Program-made: the position numbers and the translations under genes
Assembly (NCBI GenBank): GCA_016213845.1
Contig: JACQZN010000011.1
Coordinates: 1-64,000, forward strand
Length of the DNA stretch: 64,000 bases
DNA from: Candidatus Wallbacteria bacterium
GTDB taxonomy: Bacteria > Muiribacteriota > UBA6191 > JACPRK01
Direction: 5' to 3'
The notes under the pieces: model-generated
Seen by the model: the letters and a program-made list of their open reading frames with translations, nothing else
Database searches by the model: none
What the model was told of the DNA's origin: nothing
Shown here: positions 9,996 through 21,455 of the stretch, piece by piece
Position numbering within the stretch: position 1 is the stretch's first letter
Layout: every line of letters begins with the position of its first letter

Positions 9996-10410
9996 AGTCG
10001 AGCGCGATGGCGGCCCGTTGCCGGGAATCACCCTGCACCGGTTTGCCCGAGCGGTAGTCTGGACCTCGGCGGCCGGGATCGGACTGGCGGCGGTGGTGCA
10101 CCTGGTGACCGGCAAGACCGGCCAAGGGCGAATCGAAGGGCTCGTGGCCGGAGGCGTCGGAGGACTGCTCTTGCTGGGTTCCCTGCCCTACGAGCTCAAG
10201 AGGCTCCTGGGCGAGGAGGGCCGGCAGCGGCGGCTCGGGTTTGCCGGATTCCTCGTGCTGGTGAAGTATCCCCTGGTCTTTCTGTCGCTCTATCCCCTGC
10301 TGGTCTGGAAGTGGGTCGATCCCCTCGGGTTTCTGGGAGGATTCGCCATCGTCCAGGTGGCACTGGTGCTCACGGGCCTTGCGTGCAGCTGGCGCCGCGA
10401 GCTGGGATAG
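9970..10410 (+). CDS. AtpI-like membrane protein preceding atpB
   Basis: The 146-aa protein has four predicted membrane helices (about residues 28-46, 58-74, 90-110 and 117-137), the usual layout of the ATP synthase I/AtpR family found just before atpB. These proteins help insert or stabilise the c-ring. Sequence motifs are weak in this family, so the call rests mainly on topology and position. The ATG at 9970 lies inside the previous gene. A gap of 51 bases with AGGAGAGG leads into atpB. Confidence 0.6.
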   Translation: METVVVVPEVERDGGPLPGITLHRFARAVVWTSAAGIGLAAVVHLVTGKTGQGRIEGLVAGGVGGLLLLGSLPYELKRLLGEEGRQRRLGFAGFLVLVKYPLVFLSLYPLLVWKWVDPLGFLGGFAIVQVALVLTGLACSWRRELG

Positions 10411-10461
10411 GGGGCCGTAACCGCCGTCGGCGGGCGCGGCAGCTCACAGGAGAGGAGCGAA

Positions 10462-11328
10462 GTGGCAGCTCTATACGCATCCGAGATAGCTTCCGGCGCG
10501 GCCGAAGGCGCCCACGCGGCGTCGGCCAGCGCGGCCCATCACGGCTTTCCGTGCGGTCACCACGAGGGGAGCTGGCTGCACCTGGGGACGCACTTGACCG
10601 GTCTGCCGGACTGGATCCTGATCACCTGGCTCCTGATGTTCCTGCTGGTCTACGTCTCCTACGTCGGGACGCGCCGGCTGCACCTGGCACCGCGCGGACT
10701 GCAGAACGTGCTCGAGTACATCTACGAGTCGCTCAACAACTTCGTTTGCGGAATCATGGGCCCCCGGGGCAAGGAGTTCACGCCGCTGCTGGGGACCTTC
10801 TTCCTGTTCATCCTCTGCATGAACCTGACGGGGCTGGTACCCGGAATGCTGTCGCCAACGGCCTTCCTGACCACCACGGTGGCTCTGGCCACCTGCGCCT
10901 TCCTGTTCGTGCAGTATCACGGCATCCGGGCGCACGGGCTGAAGAAGTACCTGGCCCACTTCGTGGGAGAGCCAGCCTGGCTCGGTCCCCTGATGGTGCC
11001 GGTCCACATCATCGGCGAGTTTGCCAAGCCGCTCTCGCTGTCCTTCCGACTGTTCGGGAACATCTTCGGCGAGGACAAAGTAATCATCGTCCTCGTGGGG
11101 CTGTCGCCGCTGGTGCTGAAGTTCATCCCGATCCCGGTGCAGTTCCCGATGATGCTGTTCGGGATTTTCACGAGCTTCATCCAGGCGCTGGTGTTCACGA
11201 TGCTGACGACCATCTACCTGACGGTGGCGACGGAGCATTCCGATCACGGCGACGAGCACGGACACGACGGTCATGGCGGCCACTCCGAGGGCAGCCACCA
11301 GACCGAAGGCGCACATCCTCAACACTGA
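10462..11328 (+). CDS. atpB: F0F1 ATP synthase subunit a
   Basis: Subunit a forms the two ion half-channels of F0. The essential arginine lies in KPLSLSFRLFGNIFGED, and NLTGLVPG marks the conserved earlier helix. The 288-aa protein has five to six membrane helices. Its ends are unusual: the N-terminus has several His residues (AAHHGFPCGHHE), and the last 32 residues hold nine His in a Gly/Asp/Glu background, which could bind metal. The start is GTG at 10462 with AGGAGAGG upstream. Confidence 0.95.
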   Translation: MAALYASEIASGAAEGAHAASASAAHHGFPCGHHEGSWLHLGTHLTGLPDWILITWLLMFLLVYVSYVGTRRLHLAPRGLQNVLEYIYESLNNFVCGIMGPRGKEFTPLLGTFFLFILCMNLTGLVPGMLSPTAFLTTTVALATCAFLFVQYHGIRAHGLKKYLAHFVGEPAWLGPLMVPVHIIGEFAKPLSLSFRLFGNIFGEDKVIIVLVGLSPLVLKFIPIPVQFPMMLFGIFTSFIQALVFTMLTTIYLTVATEHSDHGDEHGHDGHGGHSEGSHQTEGAHPQH

Positions 11329-11417
11329 ACTCAAGACCGGGGACGCGGGCATGGTGCCGGCGCCCCGAACCCACCGAGACCCGAGACCCGCACGACTGAT
11401 CCGAGGAGGAATCTGAA

Positions 11418-11720
11418 ATGGGTTACTTTGTAGCACTGGCTATCGCAGTCGGCTTCGGCCTTCCGCTTTGTGTTCTCTCCGCCGCCCAGGCCCAGGCCAA
11501 GGCCGCGACCGTCGCACTGGACGGCATCGCCCGGCAGCCCGAGGCCGCCGGCAAGATCCAGCTGGCGATGATCATCGCCCTGGCGCTCATCGAATCGCTG
11601 GTCATCTACGCGCTGCTGATGTTCTTCATGCTGTACGGGTCGCTGCCCTCGACGGAGGCCATGCTGAAGGCCGTCGCCGCCGAGTCGGCCGCCGCGTCCG
11701 CCGCTCCGGCCAGCCACTGA
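11418..11720 (+). CDS. atpE: F0F1 ATP synthase subunit c
   Basis: Subunit c forms the rotor ring. The 100-aa hairpin has the loop ARQPE (residues 38-42) and the ion-binding Glu59 in LALIESLVIY. Gln26 in helix 1 lies exactly 33 residues before Glu59 and Ser60 follows it. This is the same spacing as Gln32-Glu65-Ser66 of the Na+-binding ring of Ilyobacter tartaricus, although the Thr67 position is Leu61 here. The C-terminus carries an Ala-rich tail of about 25 residues beyond the normal end. The start ATG follows GAGGAGGAA. It lies 89 bases after atpB. Confidence 0.95.
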   Translation: MGYFVALAIAVGFGLPLCVLSAAQAQAKAATVALDGIARQPEAAGKIQLAMIIALALIESLVIYALLMFFMLYGSLPSTEAMLKAVAAESAAASAAPASH

Positions 11721-11761
11721 GTCGGGAGTTCGTGACGTGCTGAGGAGGCACGAGGTCTGAC

Positions 11762-12259
11762 ATGCTCGAAAACCTCGCAATCAACGGCAGAGATCTGCTC
11801 GTCCAGATCGGCGGTTTCCTGCTCCTGTTCTTGCTGCTGTCGCGGTATCTCTTCAGTCCACTTTCGGAGGCGATAGAGGACCGGGAGCGCCGGATCAAGG
11901 GCAAGATGGACGAGGCCGAGCGCAACGCCCTCGAGATGCAGAACATGCGCGAGGAGTACCAGCGCCGGCTGGCGACGATCGAGACGGAGGCCCGGGATCG
12001 GATCCAGTCCGCCATGAAGGAAGCGATGGCGACCAAGGACGAGATGCTGGAGACGGCTCGCTCGGAGGCCGAGAAGTTGCTCTCGCGCGGCCGTCAGGAG
12101 ATGGAGCGCGACCGGCAGAAGATGATGGTGGAGATGAGGGACAAGGTCGTCGATCTGGCGATCCTGGCTGCGGAGAAGCTCATCGAGAAGAACATCGATG
12201 ACAGGTCGCACCGGGCCCTCATCGACGACATCATCGAGCACGGAGTGAGACCGTCATGA
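11762..12259 (+). CDS. atpF: F0F1 ATP synthase subunit b
   Basis: This is the peripheral stalk subunit. A single N-terminal membrane helix (about residues 10-28) is followed by a long charged coiled coil and the C-terminal segment DLAILAAEKLIEKNID that contacts delta. The length of 165 aa is typical. Only one b-type gene is present, so the stalk should be a b2 homodimer. The stop overlaps the atpH start by four bases (ATGA). Confidence 0.93.
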   Translation: MLENLAINGRDLLVQIGGFLLLFLLLSRYLFSPLSEAIEDRERRIKGKMDEAERNALEMQNMREEYQRRLATIETEARDRIQSAMKEAMATKDEMLETARSEAEKLLSRGRQEMERDRQKMMVEMRDKVVDLAILAAEKLIEKNIDDRSHRALIDDIIEHGVRPS

Positions 12260-12810
12260 TCGCTCCGGGACTGGCGCGTCGCTACACCAAGGCGTTGTTC
12301 CATGCCGCGGTGAGCGCCGACGTGGTCGACGCGGTGGGCGAGGACCTGGCGCTGATCGCGAGGACCTTGAAGGGCACACCCGACCTGGCGCTGTTCCTGG
12401 GGCATCCCAGGGTGGGCCAGGCGCAGAAGCAGGAGCTCGTGCAGAAGGCCTTCGCGGGCCAGCTGCACGAGCTGACCCTGCGGTTCCTGACGCTGGTGCT
12501 CAAGAAGCGCAGGCAGGACGTGCTGGCGCAGCTGGCTCCCGAGTACTCGAAGCTGGTAGCCGCCTGGCGCAACCAGCTGACGGCGCAGGTGCGCTCAGCC
12601 GTCGGGCTGACGGAGGAGGAGCGCAAGTTCGTCGGCGCGGAGCTCTCCAAGCTGACGGGACGCAACGTGATCCTGGAAGAGCGCGTGGAGCCCGGGCTGC
12701 TGGGCGGGATGATCATCCGGTACGGTGACAAGCAGATTGACGGCAGCGTCCGACACCACCTGGAACAGCTCCGAGGGGAGCTGAAGAGCGCCAGGATCGT
12801 CTTCGATTGA
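12256..12810 (+). CDS. atpH: F0F1 ATP synthase subunit delta
   Basis: Subunit delta links the b-stalk to the top of F1. The 184-aa protein begins with the typical LARRYTKALFHAA helix and ends with LLGGMIIRYGDKQIDGSVRHHLEQL, the conserved C-terminal signature of OSCP/delta. The ATG overlaps the atpF stop, so translation is probably coupled. Confidence 0.95.
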   Translation: MIAPGLARRYTKALFHAAVSADVVDAVGEDLALIARTLKGTPDLALFLGHPRVGQAQKQELVQKAFAGQLHELTLRFLTLVLKKRRQDVLAQLAPEYSKLVAAWRNQLTAQVRSAVGLTEEERKFVGAELSKLTGRNVILEERVEPGLLGGMIIRYGDKQIDGSVRHHLEQLRGELKSARIVFD

Positions 12811-12842
12811 TCCGCCGGCCGCTAACGCATGGGAGTTGACCG

Positions 12843-14459
<1,617 letters not shown>

Positions 14460-14470
14460 GGTAGAAGCCG

Positions 14471-15370
14471 ATGGCACTGTCCCTGAGAGCGGTGCGGCGC
14501 AAGATCCGCACCTCCAAGAACCTGCAGAAGATCTTCAGCGCGATGAAGATGGTGGCCGCTGCGCGGCTTCGGCGCGTGCAGGAGCGCGTGACGGCGGGGA
14601 AGCCGTACGCGCTCAAGATGAAGCAGCTGGTCGAGGCGGTCGGTCCGTTCACCATTGGCGTGGAGCATCCGCTCTTGACGAAGCGGCCGACGCGGGAGAA
14701 CCCGTGCGTGGTCGTGATCGCCGGCGACAAGGGGCTCTGCGGCAGCTTCAACAACAACGCCCTTCGCAAGGCGCACACGTTCATCGACGAGCTGGGCGGC
14801 AAGTCGGTGCAGCTGATCACGATCGGCAAGAAGGCAGGAATCTACTTCCGCAAGCGTGGCTACCGGGTGGTCGAGAGCTTCAACCAGATCGGCGTCAACA
14901 GCCCGTTCTCGGAGGTCCAGAAGATCGCCGATGCGATGACGGAAATCTACGTGAGCGGCAAGGCCGACGAAGTCTGGGTGGGCTACACGGAGTTCATCAC
15001 GACGATGCGTCAGAAGCCGCACGTCGTGAAGTTCCTACCGATCGAGCCCCCCGGCCAGGCAGCCAAGATCGAGATCTCGATCACGGGCCGGCCGGTGACC
15101 GACAAGGAGTACATCTTCGAGCCCGGCGCGGCGGAGCTCCTCAAGGGACTGCTGCCGAAGTTCGTGCGCAATCAGGTGTACAAGTTCCTGCTCGAGTCGA
15201 TGGCGAGCGAGCAGGGGGCGCGCATGACGGCGATGAGCAACGCGACGGACAGCGCCGGCGACCTCATCAGCGACCTCACGATGGTGGCCAACAAGGCCCG
15301 CCAGGCGTCCATCACCAAGGAGCTGCTGGAAGTCGTCAGCGGCGCCGAGGCGCTGGCGGCCGAGGCTTGA
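14471..15370 (+). CDS. atpG: F0F1 ATP synthase subunit gamma
   Basis: This is the central rotor shaft. The 299-aa protein starts with the N-terminal coiled-coil helix (RAVRRKIRTSKNLQKI, then AMKMVAAARLRR), has the GDKGLCGSFNNN core motif and ends with the matching C-terminal helix SITKELLEVVSGAEAL. Length and motifs are normal for bacteria. Confidence 0.96.
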   Translation: MALSLRAVRRKIRTSKNLQKIFSAMKMVAAARLRRVQERVTAGKPYALKMKQLVEAVGPFTIGVEHPLLTKRPTRENPCVVVIAGDKGLCGSFNNNALRKAHTFIDELGGKSVQLITIGKKAGIYFRKRGYRVVESFNQIGVNSPFSEVQKIADAMTEIYVSGKADEVWVGYTEFITTMRQKPHVVKFLPIEPPGQAAKIEISITGRPVTDKEYIFEPGAAELLKGLLPKFVRNQVYKFLLESMASEQGARMTAMSNATDSAGDLISDLTMVANKARQASITKELLEVVSGAEALAAEA

Positions 15371-16905
<1,535 letters not shown>

Positions 16906-16906
<1 letters not shown>

Positions 16907-16965
16907 TGGAGTGAATCCACTCGGGGGTGTTGCCCCCGAACCCCTACAGGGGGCCAACGGCCCCC
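16906..16965 (+). promoter_or_regulatory. Three consecutive hairpins between atpD and atpC
   Basis: The gap holds three perfect stem-loops within 60 bases: GTGGA/TCCAC (16906-16920), TCGGGGG/CCCCCGA (16921-16939) and GGGGGCC/GGCCCCC (16949-16965). There is no U-run. They could act as an RNA processing or stability barrier that lowers atpC output, or be a degenerate repeat element. The remaining 135 bases to atpC show nothing else. Confidence 0.55.
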
Positions 16966-17100
16966 CGGACCCCCGATGAGCTGCGACTGGCGTGGGAGCG
17001 GGAGTCCGAGGCGAGATCGTGGATAGGCGATCGGGCCAGAAGCGGGACCGGCAGCATGGGCCCCAAACGCGAGTGAAAAGGCAGTTCGAGGCGAGACATC

Positions 17101-17523
17101 ATGGCTGAAGCAAGTTTCCACATCGAAGTCGTGACACCGGAGAGGCTCATCTACTCGGGCGACGCGGTGAGCGTCACGGCGCCCGGACGGCTGGGCTACT
17201 TCGGGATTCTCGCCAATCACCTTCCGATGGTGGTCGAGCTGGGGCTGGGGGAGCTGACCATCAAGCAGACCGACGGGAAGACGGTGCAGATGGCGCTGGT
17301 CGGGGGCTTCTTCGAGGTGTCCGCCAACAAGGCGATCGTGCTGGCCGATGGCGGAGAGCTGGCGGCCGAGATCGACCTGAACCGGGCACGCGCTGCAGCC
17401 GACAAGGCACGCAAGGCGCTCGAGGATCTGGAGAACCACAGCATCGATCGAGAGTTGATGCGGGCCGCGCTGGCGCGGGCAGAGACGAGACTGAAGGTCG
17501 CGCAGGACGCCGGGCGAGCGTGA
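17101..17523 (+). CDS. atpC: F0F1 ATP synthase subunit epsilon
   Basis: Epsilon inhibits ATP hydrolysis and links gamma to the c-ring. The 140-aa protein has the beta-sandwich start FHIEVVTPERLIYSGDA, the motif GRLGYFGILANHLPMV, and a two-helix C-terminal domain (residues 85-138). It is separated from atpD by 194 bases, unlike the tight spacing in the rest of the operon. A GGCGGCA heptad repeat follows its stop. Confidence 0.95.
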   Translation: MAEASFHIEVVTPERLIYSGDAVSVTAPGRLGYFGILANHLPMVVELGLGELTIKQTDGKTVQMALVGGFFEVSANKAIVLADGGELAAEIDLNRARAAADKARKALEDLENHSIDRELMRAALARAETRLKVAQDAGRA

Positions 17524-17842
17524 GGCGGCAGGCGGCAGGCGGCAGGCTTCAGGGTTTGTGAAGCAGTCCCCTGACGGTGCTTGGAGTCAGTGGGGCGAGT
17601 GAGACCAGGAGCTAAGCGACGCTCCTCCTACTTCGTGGTGCAGCACCGCCTGCTCGCTGTCTTCACGGCTTCAAGCGCCTGCTGCTTCCAGTCTCCTGAC
17701 GGCATCGCCCGCCGCTACTCACTACTCGCTACTCACTACTCACTACTTTTTTTGTGCATGTGGCGAGAGTCGATGCTATGCTGTCGGCGCTTTTGCCGAC
17801 CCTGAGGTCCCGGGGCCTGGAGCGGGACCCGAAAAGGAAGCT
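17524..17842. other. Intergenic region between atp and nuo operons with two heptad repeats
   Basis: These 319 bases hold no convincing gene. Three GGCGGCA units plus GGCTTCA start at the base after the atpC stop (17524-17551). A GGAGC/GCTCC hairpin lies near 17611-17629. Four CTACTCA-type heptamers plus a partial fifth run from 17715 to 17749 and end in a run of T. A weak promoter-like pair (TTGTGC at 17752, TATGCT at 17777, 19-bp spacer) may serve the nuo operon. Confidence 0.55.
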
Positions 17843-18481
17843 ATGAAGCGGTATCTGCTGGATATCTGGTACTCCGTGATCTCGACGCTCATCGGGATGA
17901 AGGTCACGTTGAAGCATGTCTTCACCCGTGAGGTGACCGTCCAGTATCCGGAGGTGAAGTTGCCGTTCCCGGATCGGTTCCGGGGGATGCTGTTCAACGA
18001 CATCGCGACGTGCATCAGCTGCGAGCTGTGCGCCAAGGCGTGTCCGGCAGACTGTATCGCGATGACGGGGGCGGGCAAGGGAAAGGCGCGCTACGCGCCG
18101 ATGTTCGACATCCACATCTACAAGTGCCTGTGGTGCAGCTTCTGCGTGGAGGCCTGCCCGACGGGGTCGCTCGTGATGTCGAAGGAGTACGAGATCAGCG
18201 GCTACAACCGGGATTGCATGATCCTGCACTTCGGTGAGGGTGTGCGGCCCGAAGGTGCCGAGGCGCCGATTCCAGGCACGATGCCGAAGGTGACAGGGCC
18301 CGAGCTGGTCACGCCGGCGCGGCCGCATGCGTGGGCCAACGCCTGGAAGAACAACCCGGCCCCCGTGGTCGAGAAGCCGAAGGCGGCAGCGGCACCGGCT
18401 GCGGCCAAGCCTGCGGCGCCGGCAGCGCCTGCTGCGCCCGCCGGAGACGGGGCTCCCCCGTCCGGGGCCAACGCAGGTTAG
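17843..18481 (+). CDS. nuoI: NADH-quinone oxidoreductase subunit I
   Basis: This is the ferredoxin-like subunit of complex I that carries clusters N6a and N6b. Two CxxCxxCxxxC motifs are present, at Cys57, 60, 63, 67 and Cys95, 98, 101, 105. The N-terminal amphipathic helices that dock to the membrane are present. After residue 150 the protein has a tail of about 60 residues rich in Ala, Pro and Lys that is not part of the normal fold. It heads the operon, which is unusual. AAGGAAGC precedes the ATG. Confidence 0.93.
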   Translation: MKRYLLDIWYSVISTLIGMKVTLKHVFTREVTVQYPEVKLPFPDRFRGMLFNDIATCISCELCAKACPADCIAMTGAGKGKARYAPMFDIHIYKCLWCSFCVEACPTGSLVMSKEYEISGYNRDCMILHFGEGVRPEGAEAPIPGTMPKVTGPELVTPARPHAWANAWKNNPAPVVEKPKAAAAPAAAKPAAPAAPAAPAGDGAPPSGANAG

Positions 18482-18503
18482 TGCGAGGAGCGGGAGACAG
18501 ACG

Positions 18504-19010
18504 ATGGATGCGATGCTTCAGGCCCTGGTCTTCTACATCTTCGCCGCGCTGACGCTCGGCGGCGCGGTGCTGGCCGCATTCTCGAGGAAGCTCGTCTACA
18601 GCGTGTTCTCGCTCCTGCTGACGTTCATCGGGGTGGCGGGCCTTTACGTGTTTCTCTCGGCGGATTTCCTGGCGGCCGTTCAGGTGTTGCTCTACGCGGG
18701 CGGGATTCTCGTGTTGATGGTGTTCGGCATCATGCTGACGCATCGGATCGCGGACGTGACGCTGGAGACTCAATTCACGCACCTGAAGACGGGCGCGATC
18801 ATCGCGGGCTCGCTCTGGCTGTCGCTCCTGTTCTTCCTGTCGCTGGCCCGCTGGCCCTTGCTCCAGAAGGTGCCGGCCTACGGTCCGACGACACGCGCCA
18901 TCGGGATGGGGTTCATGGGGGACTATCTGGTGCCGTTCGAGTACAGCTCGGTGGTGCTGCTGGTCGTCGTCCTGGGGGCGGCGACGCTGGTGCGCAAGGA
19001 GGTCGACTGA
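18504..19010 (+). CDS. nuoJ: NADH-quinone oxidoreductase subunit J
   Basis: The 168-aa membrane subunit has five helices. The conserved helix 3 with its pi-bulge motif reads LLYAGGILVLMVFGIML. It helps couple quinone chemistry to pumping. The ATG at 18504 is chosen because the membrane domain starts right after it (MDAMLQALVFYIF) and GGAGCGGGAG lies upstream; the longer open frame upstream overlaps nuoI in another frame. Confidence 0.93.
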   Translation: MDAMLQALVFYIFAALTLGGAVLAAFSRKLVYSVFSLLLTFIGVAGLYVFLSADFLAAVQVLLYAGGILVLMVFGIMLTHRIADVTLETQFTHLKTGAIIAGSLWLSLLFFLSLARWPLLQKVPAYGPTTRAIGMGFMGDYLVPFEYSSVVLLVVVLGAATLVRKEVD

Positions 19011-19012
19011 AC

Positions 19013-19357
19013 ATGCAGGTGATCGGCCTGACGCCCTACCTGGTGGTGGCGTCGACGCTCTTCTGTCTGGGCGTCTTCTGCGTGCTCACGCGCCGCAACA
19101 GCATCGGCATCCTGATCGGGGTGGAACTGATGCTGAACGCGGCCAACGTCAACATCGTGGCGTTCTCGCGCTACGTCGGAGACCCGGTGGGCGGCCAGAT
19201 CTTCGCGATCCTGGTCATCCTGCTGGCCGCCTCCGAGGCGGTCATCTTCCTGGGACTGCTGATGGCGGTCTACCAGAGATTCGACACGATCGAAGTGGAC
19301 AAGGTCAGTCTCTTGAAGGACGAGGTCCCCGGAGACGACGCCCACGAGCGGGCGTGA
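19013..19357 (+). CDS. nuoK: NADH-quinone oxidoreductase subunit K
   Basis: The 114-aa subunit has three membrane helices with the two buried glutamates of the proton path: one in IGVELMLNAANVN and one in LAASEAVIFLGLL. It begins two bases after nuoJ. The C-terminus is slightly longer than in E. coli, with an acidic tail. Confidence 0.94.
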   Translation: MQVIGLTPYLVVASTLFCLGVFCVLTRRNSIGILIGVELMLNAANVNIVAFSRYVGDPVGGQIFAILVILLAASEAVIFLGLLMAVYQRFDTIEVDKVSLLKDEVPGDDAHERA

Positions 19358-19384
19358 GGCCGCCGGAGGCAAGGTTGGATTGAA

Positions 19385-21433
19385 ATGACCCATTCACTCG
19401 CAATAGACGTCGCGCTGCTGGTCCTGCTTCTTCCTCTGGCCGCGTTCGTGATCCAGATCTTCCGGGGGCGCCAGCTGCCCCGCGGGGGCGATTGGGTGTC
19501 GATCACGGCGATCGTGCTCTCGCTCGTGGGCTCGTGCTTCATCGCCCGCGAGGCGCTGAGCGTGCGCAATCCAGGCTGGGGGTATCGCTGGGTCTTCGAC
19601 TGGTTCACGGTGGGAGCCAATCACATCCAGGTCGGCCTGCTGATCGACAACGTCACGGCCGTGATGCTGGTGGTCGTCTGCGGCGTCTCGGCGCTGGTGC
19701 ATGTCTACTCGACCTCGTACATGCACGGCGATCCGAAGTACCCCCGCTTCTTCGCCTACCTGTCGCTCTTCAGCTTCTCGATGCTGGGACTGGTGCTCTC
19801 GGACAACCTGCTGTTCCTCTACTGCTTCTGGGAGCTGGTGGGCCTGTCGTCCTACTTCCTGATCGGGTTCTGGAGCGAGAAACCGGCTCCAGCGGACGCC
19901 GCCAAGAAGGCCTTCCTCACCAACCGGGTGGGAGACGTCGGCTTCTTCCTCGGGATCATGATCCTCTGGACGCAGCTCGGCACGTTCGGCTATCACGACG
20001 TCTTCGCTGCGGTGGCGGCCGGCAAGGTCACGGGGAGCGCGAGCCTGCTGGGGCTGGTCGACGTCGGCTGGCTGACGCTGGCCGGTGTCTGCCTTTTCTG
20101 CGGGGCGGTCGGCAAGTCGGCGCAGTTCCCGCTGCACGTCTGGCTACCGGACGCGATGGAGGGCCCGACGCCTGTCTCGGCCCTGATCCACGCGGCCACG
20201 ATGGTAGCGGCAGGCGTGTACATGGTGGGGCGGCTCTACCCGCTCTTCACGCCGGAAGCGCTGATCGTGATCGCCTACACGGGCTGCATCACGGCCTTCT
20301 TCGCCGGCACCATCGCCATCACGGCGACCGACATCAAGCGCGTGCTGGCCTACTCGACGGTCAGCCAGCTCGGCTACATGGTGATGGGACTGGGGGTGGG
20401 CGGCTACACGGCGGGGCTCTTCCACCTGATGACCCATGCTTGGTTCAAGGCGTGCCTCTTCCTGGGAAGCGGCAGCGTGATCCACAGCCTGCACTCGCAG
20501 GAGATGCCTGAGATGGGGGGGCTGCGCAAGAAGATGCCGTGGACCTTCCTGACGATGCTGGTGGCAACGATGGCGCTCTGCGGAGTGCCGCCGCTGTCGG
20601 GCTTCTTCAGCAAGGACGCGATCTTGGCGGCCTGCCTGCAGTTCGGGCTGGAGCACAAGCGCCACCTGCCGCTGTTCTTCGTGGCGGCGGCAGGCGCGGC
20701 GATCACGACGTTCTACATGTTCAGGCTCATCTTCCTGACGTTCTTCGGTCAGCCGCGCGATCACCACAAGTACGACCACGCGCACGAATCGCCCGCAGGG
20801 ATCGTGCTGCCGCTGGTGATCCTGGCCGGGTTGTCGGTGTCGGCCGGCTGGGGAGGTTGGTTCGAGGAGATGGTCCAGAAGCCGTCGCTGGCCAGCTACG
20901 CGCCCGCGTCGCACGCGGCGGCGGCGCTGGCCGGGCACGGAGTGGAGCATGGGGATGGCGGCCATCACAGCTCGGCGCACACGATCGCGATGCTGGCCTC
21001 GCTGCTGGCAGTAGCCCTGGGGTTCGGCCTCTCGTTCCTGATGTACTACAAGCAAGCCATCAGCGCCGACGCCATGGCCGAGCGATTCCCGACGGTCTAC
21101 CGATGGCTCAAGAACAAGTACTACATCGACGAGTTCTATGACGCGTTGATTGTCCGGCCGCTCCTGGCATTCGAGGAGTGGCTGGCGCGATTCGACCTGG
21201 GCGTCATCGACGGGATCGTCAACTGGATTGCGCGGGCGACGGTTGTCGTGAGCGACATCGCCGGGCGCATCGACTTCTACATCGTCGACGGCCTCGTGAA
21301 CTGGTTCGGGGACTCGGTCCTCGACATCGGCCAGCAGGTTCGCCGGATCCAGATGGGGCGCATCCAGGAGTATCTGGTTGCGGCCTTCGCGTTGACCCTC
21401 ATCTTCGTCTTGACTCTCTCACTGGTGTACTGA
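19385..21433 (+). CDS. nuoL: NADH-quinone oxidoreductase subunit L
   Basis: This is the distal antiporter-like pump subunit of complex I. The 682-aa protein has the conserved VGLSSYFLIGFW region with its key Glu just before it, and the broken-helix motif QFPLHVWLPDAMEGPTPVSA. It ends with the long lateral helix and terminal anchor. A His-rich loop (AGHGVEHGDGGHH) precedes the C-terminal helices. The ATG follows GGAGGCAAGG. Confidence 0.96.
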   Translation: MTHSLAIDVALLVLLLPLAAFVIQIFRGRQLPRGGDWVSITAIVLSLVGSCFIAREALSVRNPGWGYRWVFDWFTVGANHIQVGLLIDNVTAVMLVVVCGVSALVHVYSTSYMHGDPKYPRFFAYLSLFSFSMLGLVLSDNLLFLYCFWELVGLSSYFLIGFWSEKPAPADAAKKAFLTNRVGDVGFFLGIMILWTQLGTFGYHDVFAAVAAGKVTGSASLLGLVDVGWLTLAGVCLFCGAVGKSAQFPLHVWLPDAMEGPTPVSALIHAATMVAAGVYMVGRLYPLFTPEALIVIAYTGCITAFFAGTIAITATDIKRVLAYSTVSQLGYMVMGLGVGGYTAGLFHLMTHAWFKACLFLGSGSVIHSLHSQEMPEMGGLRKKMPWTFLTMLVATMALCGVPPLSGFFSKDAILAACLQFGLEHKRHLPLFFVAAAGAAITTFYMFRLIFLTFFGQPRDHHKYDHAHESPAGIVLPLVILAGLSVSAGWGGWFEEMVQKPSLASYAPASHAAAALAGHGVEHGDGGHHSSAHTIAMLASLLAVALGFGLSFLMYYKQAISADAMAERFPTVYRWLKNKYYIDEFYDALIVRPLLAFEEWLARFDLGVIDGIVNWIARATVVVSDIAGRIDFYIVDGLVNWFGDSVLDIGQQVRRIQMGRIQEYLVAAFALTLIFVLTLSLVY

Positions 21434-21455
21434 AGCTCGGAGGAGGAAGGTTTCG

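Noticed and set aside
17715-17749. CTACTCA repeats as a CRISPR array
   Set aside because: The 7-base units are adjacent without spacers; no Cas gene is present.
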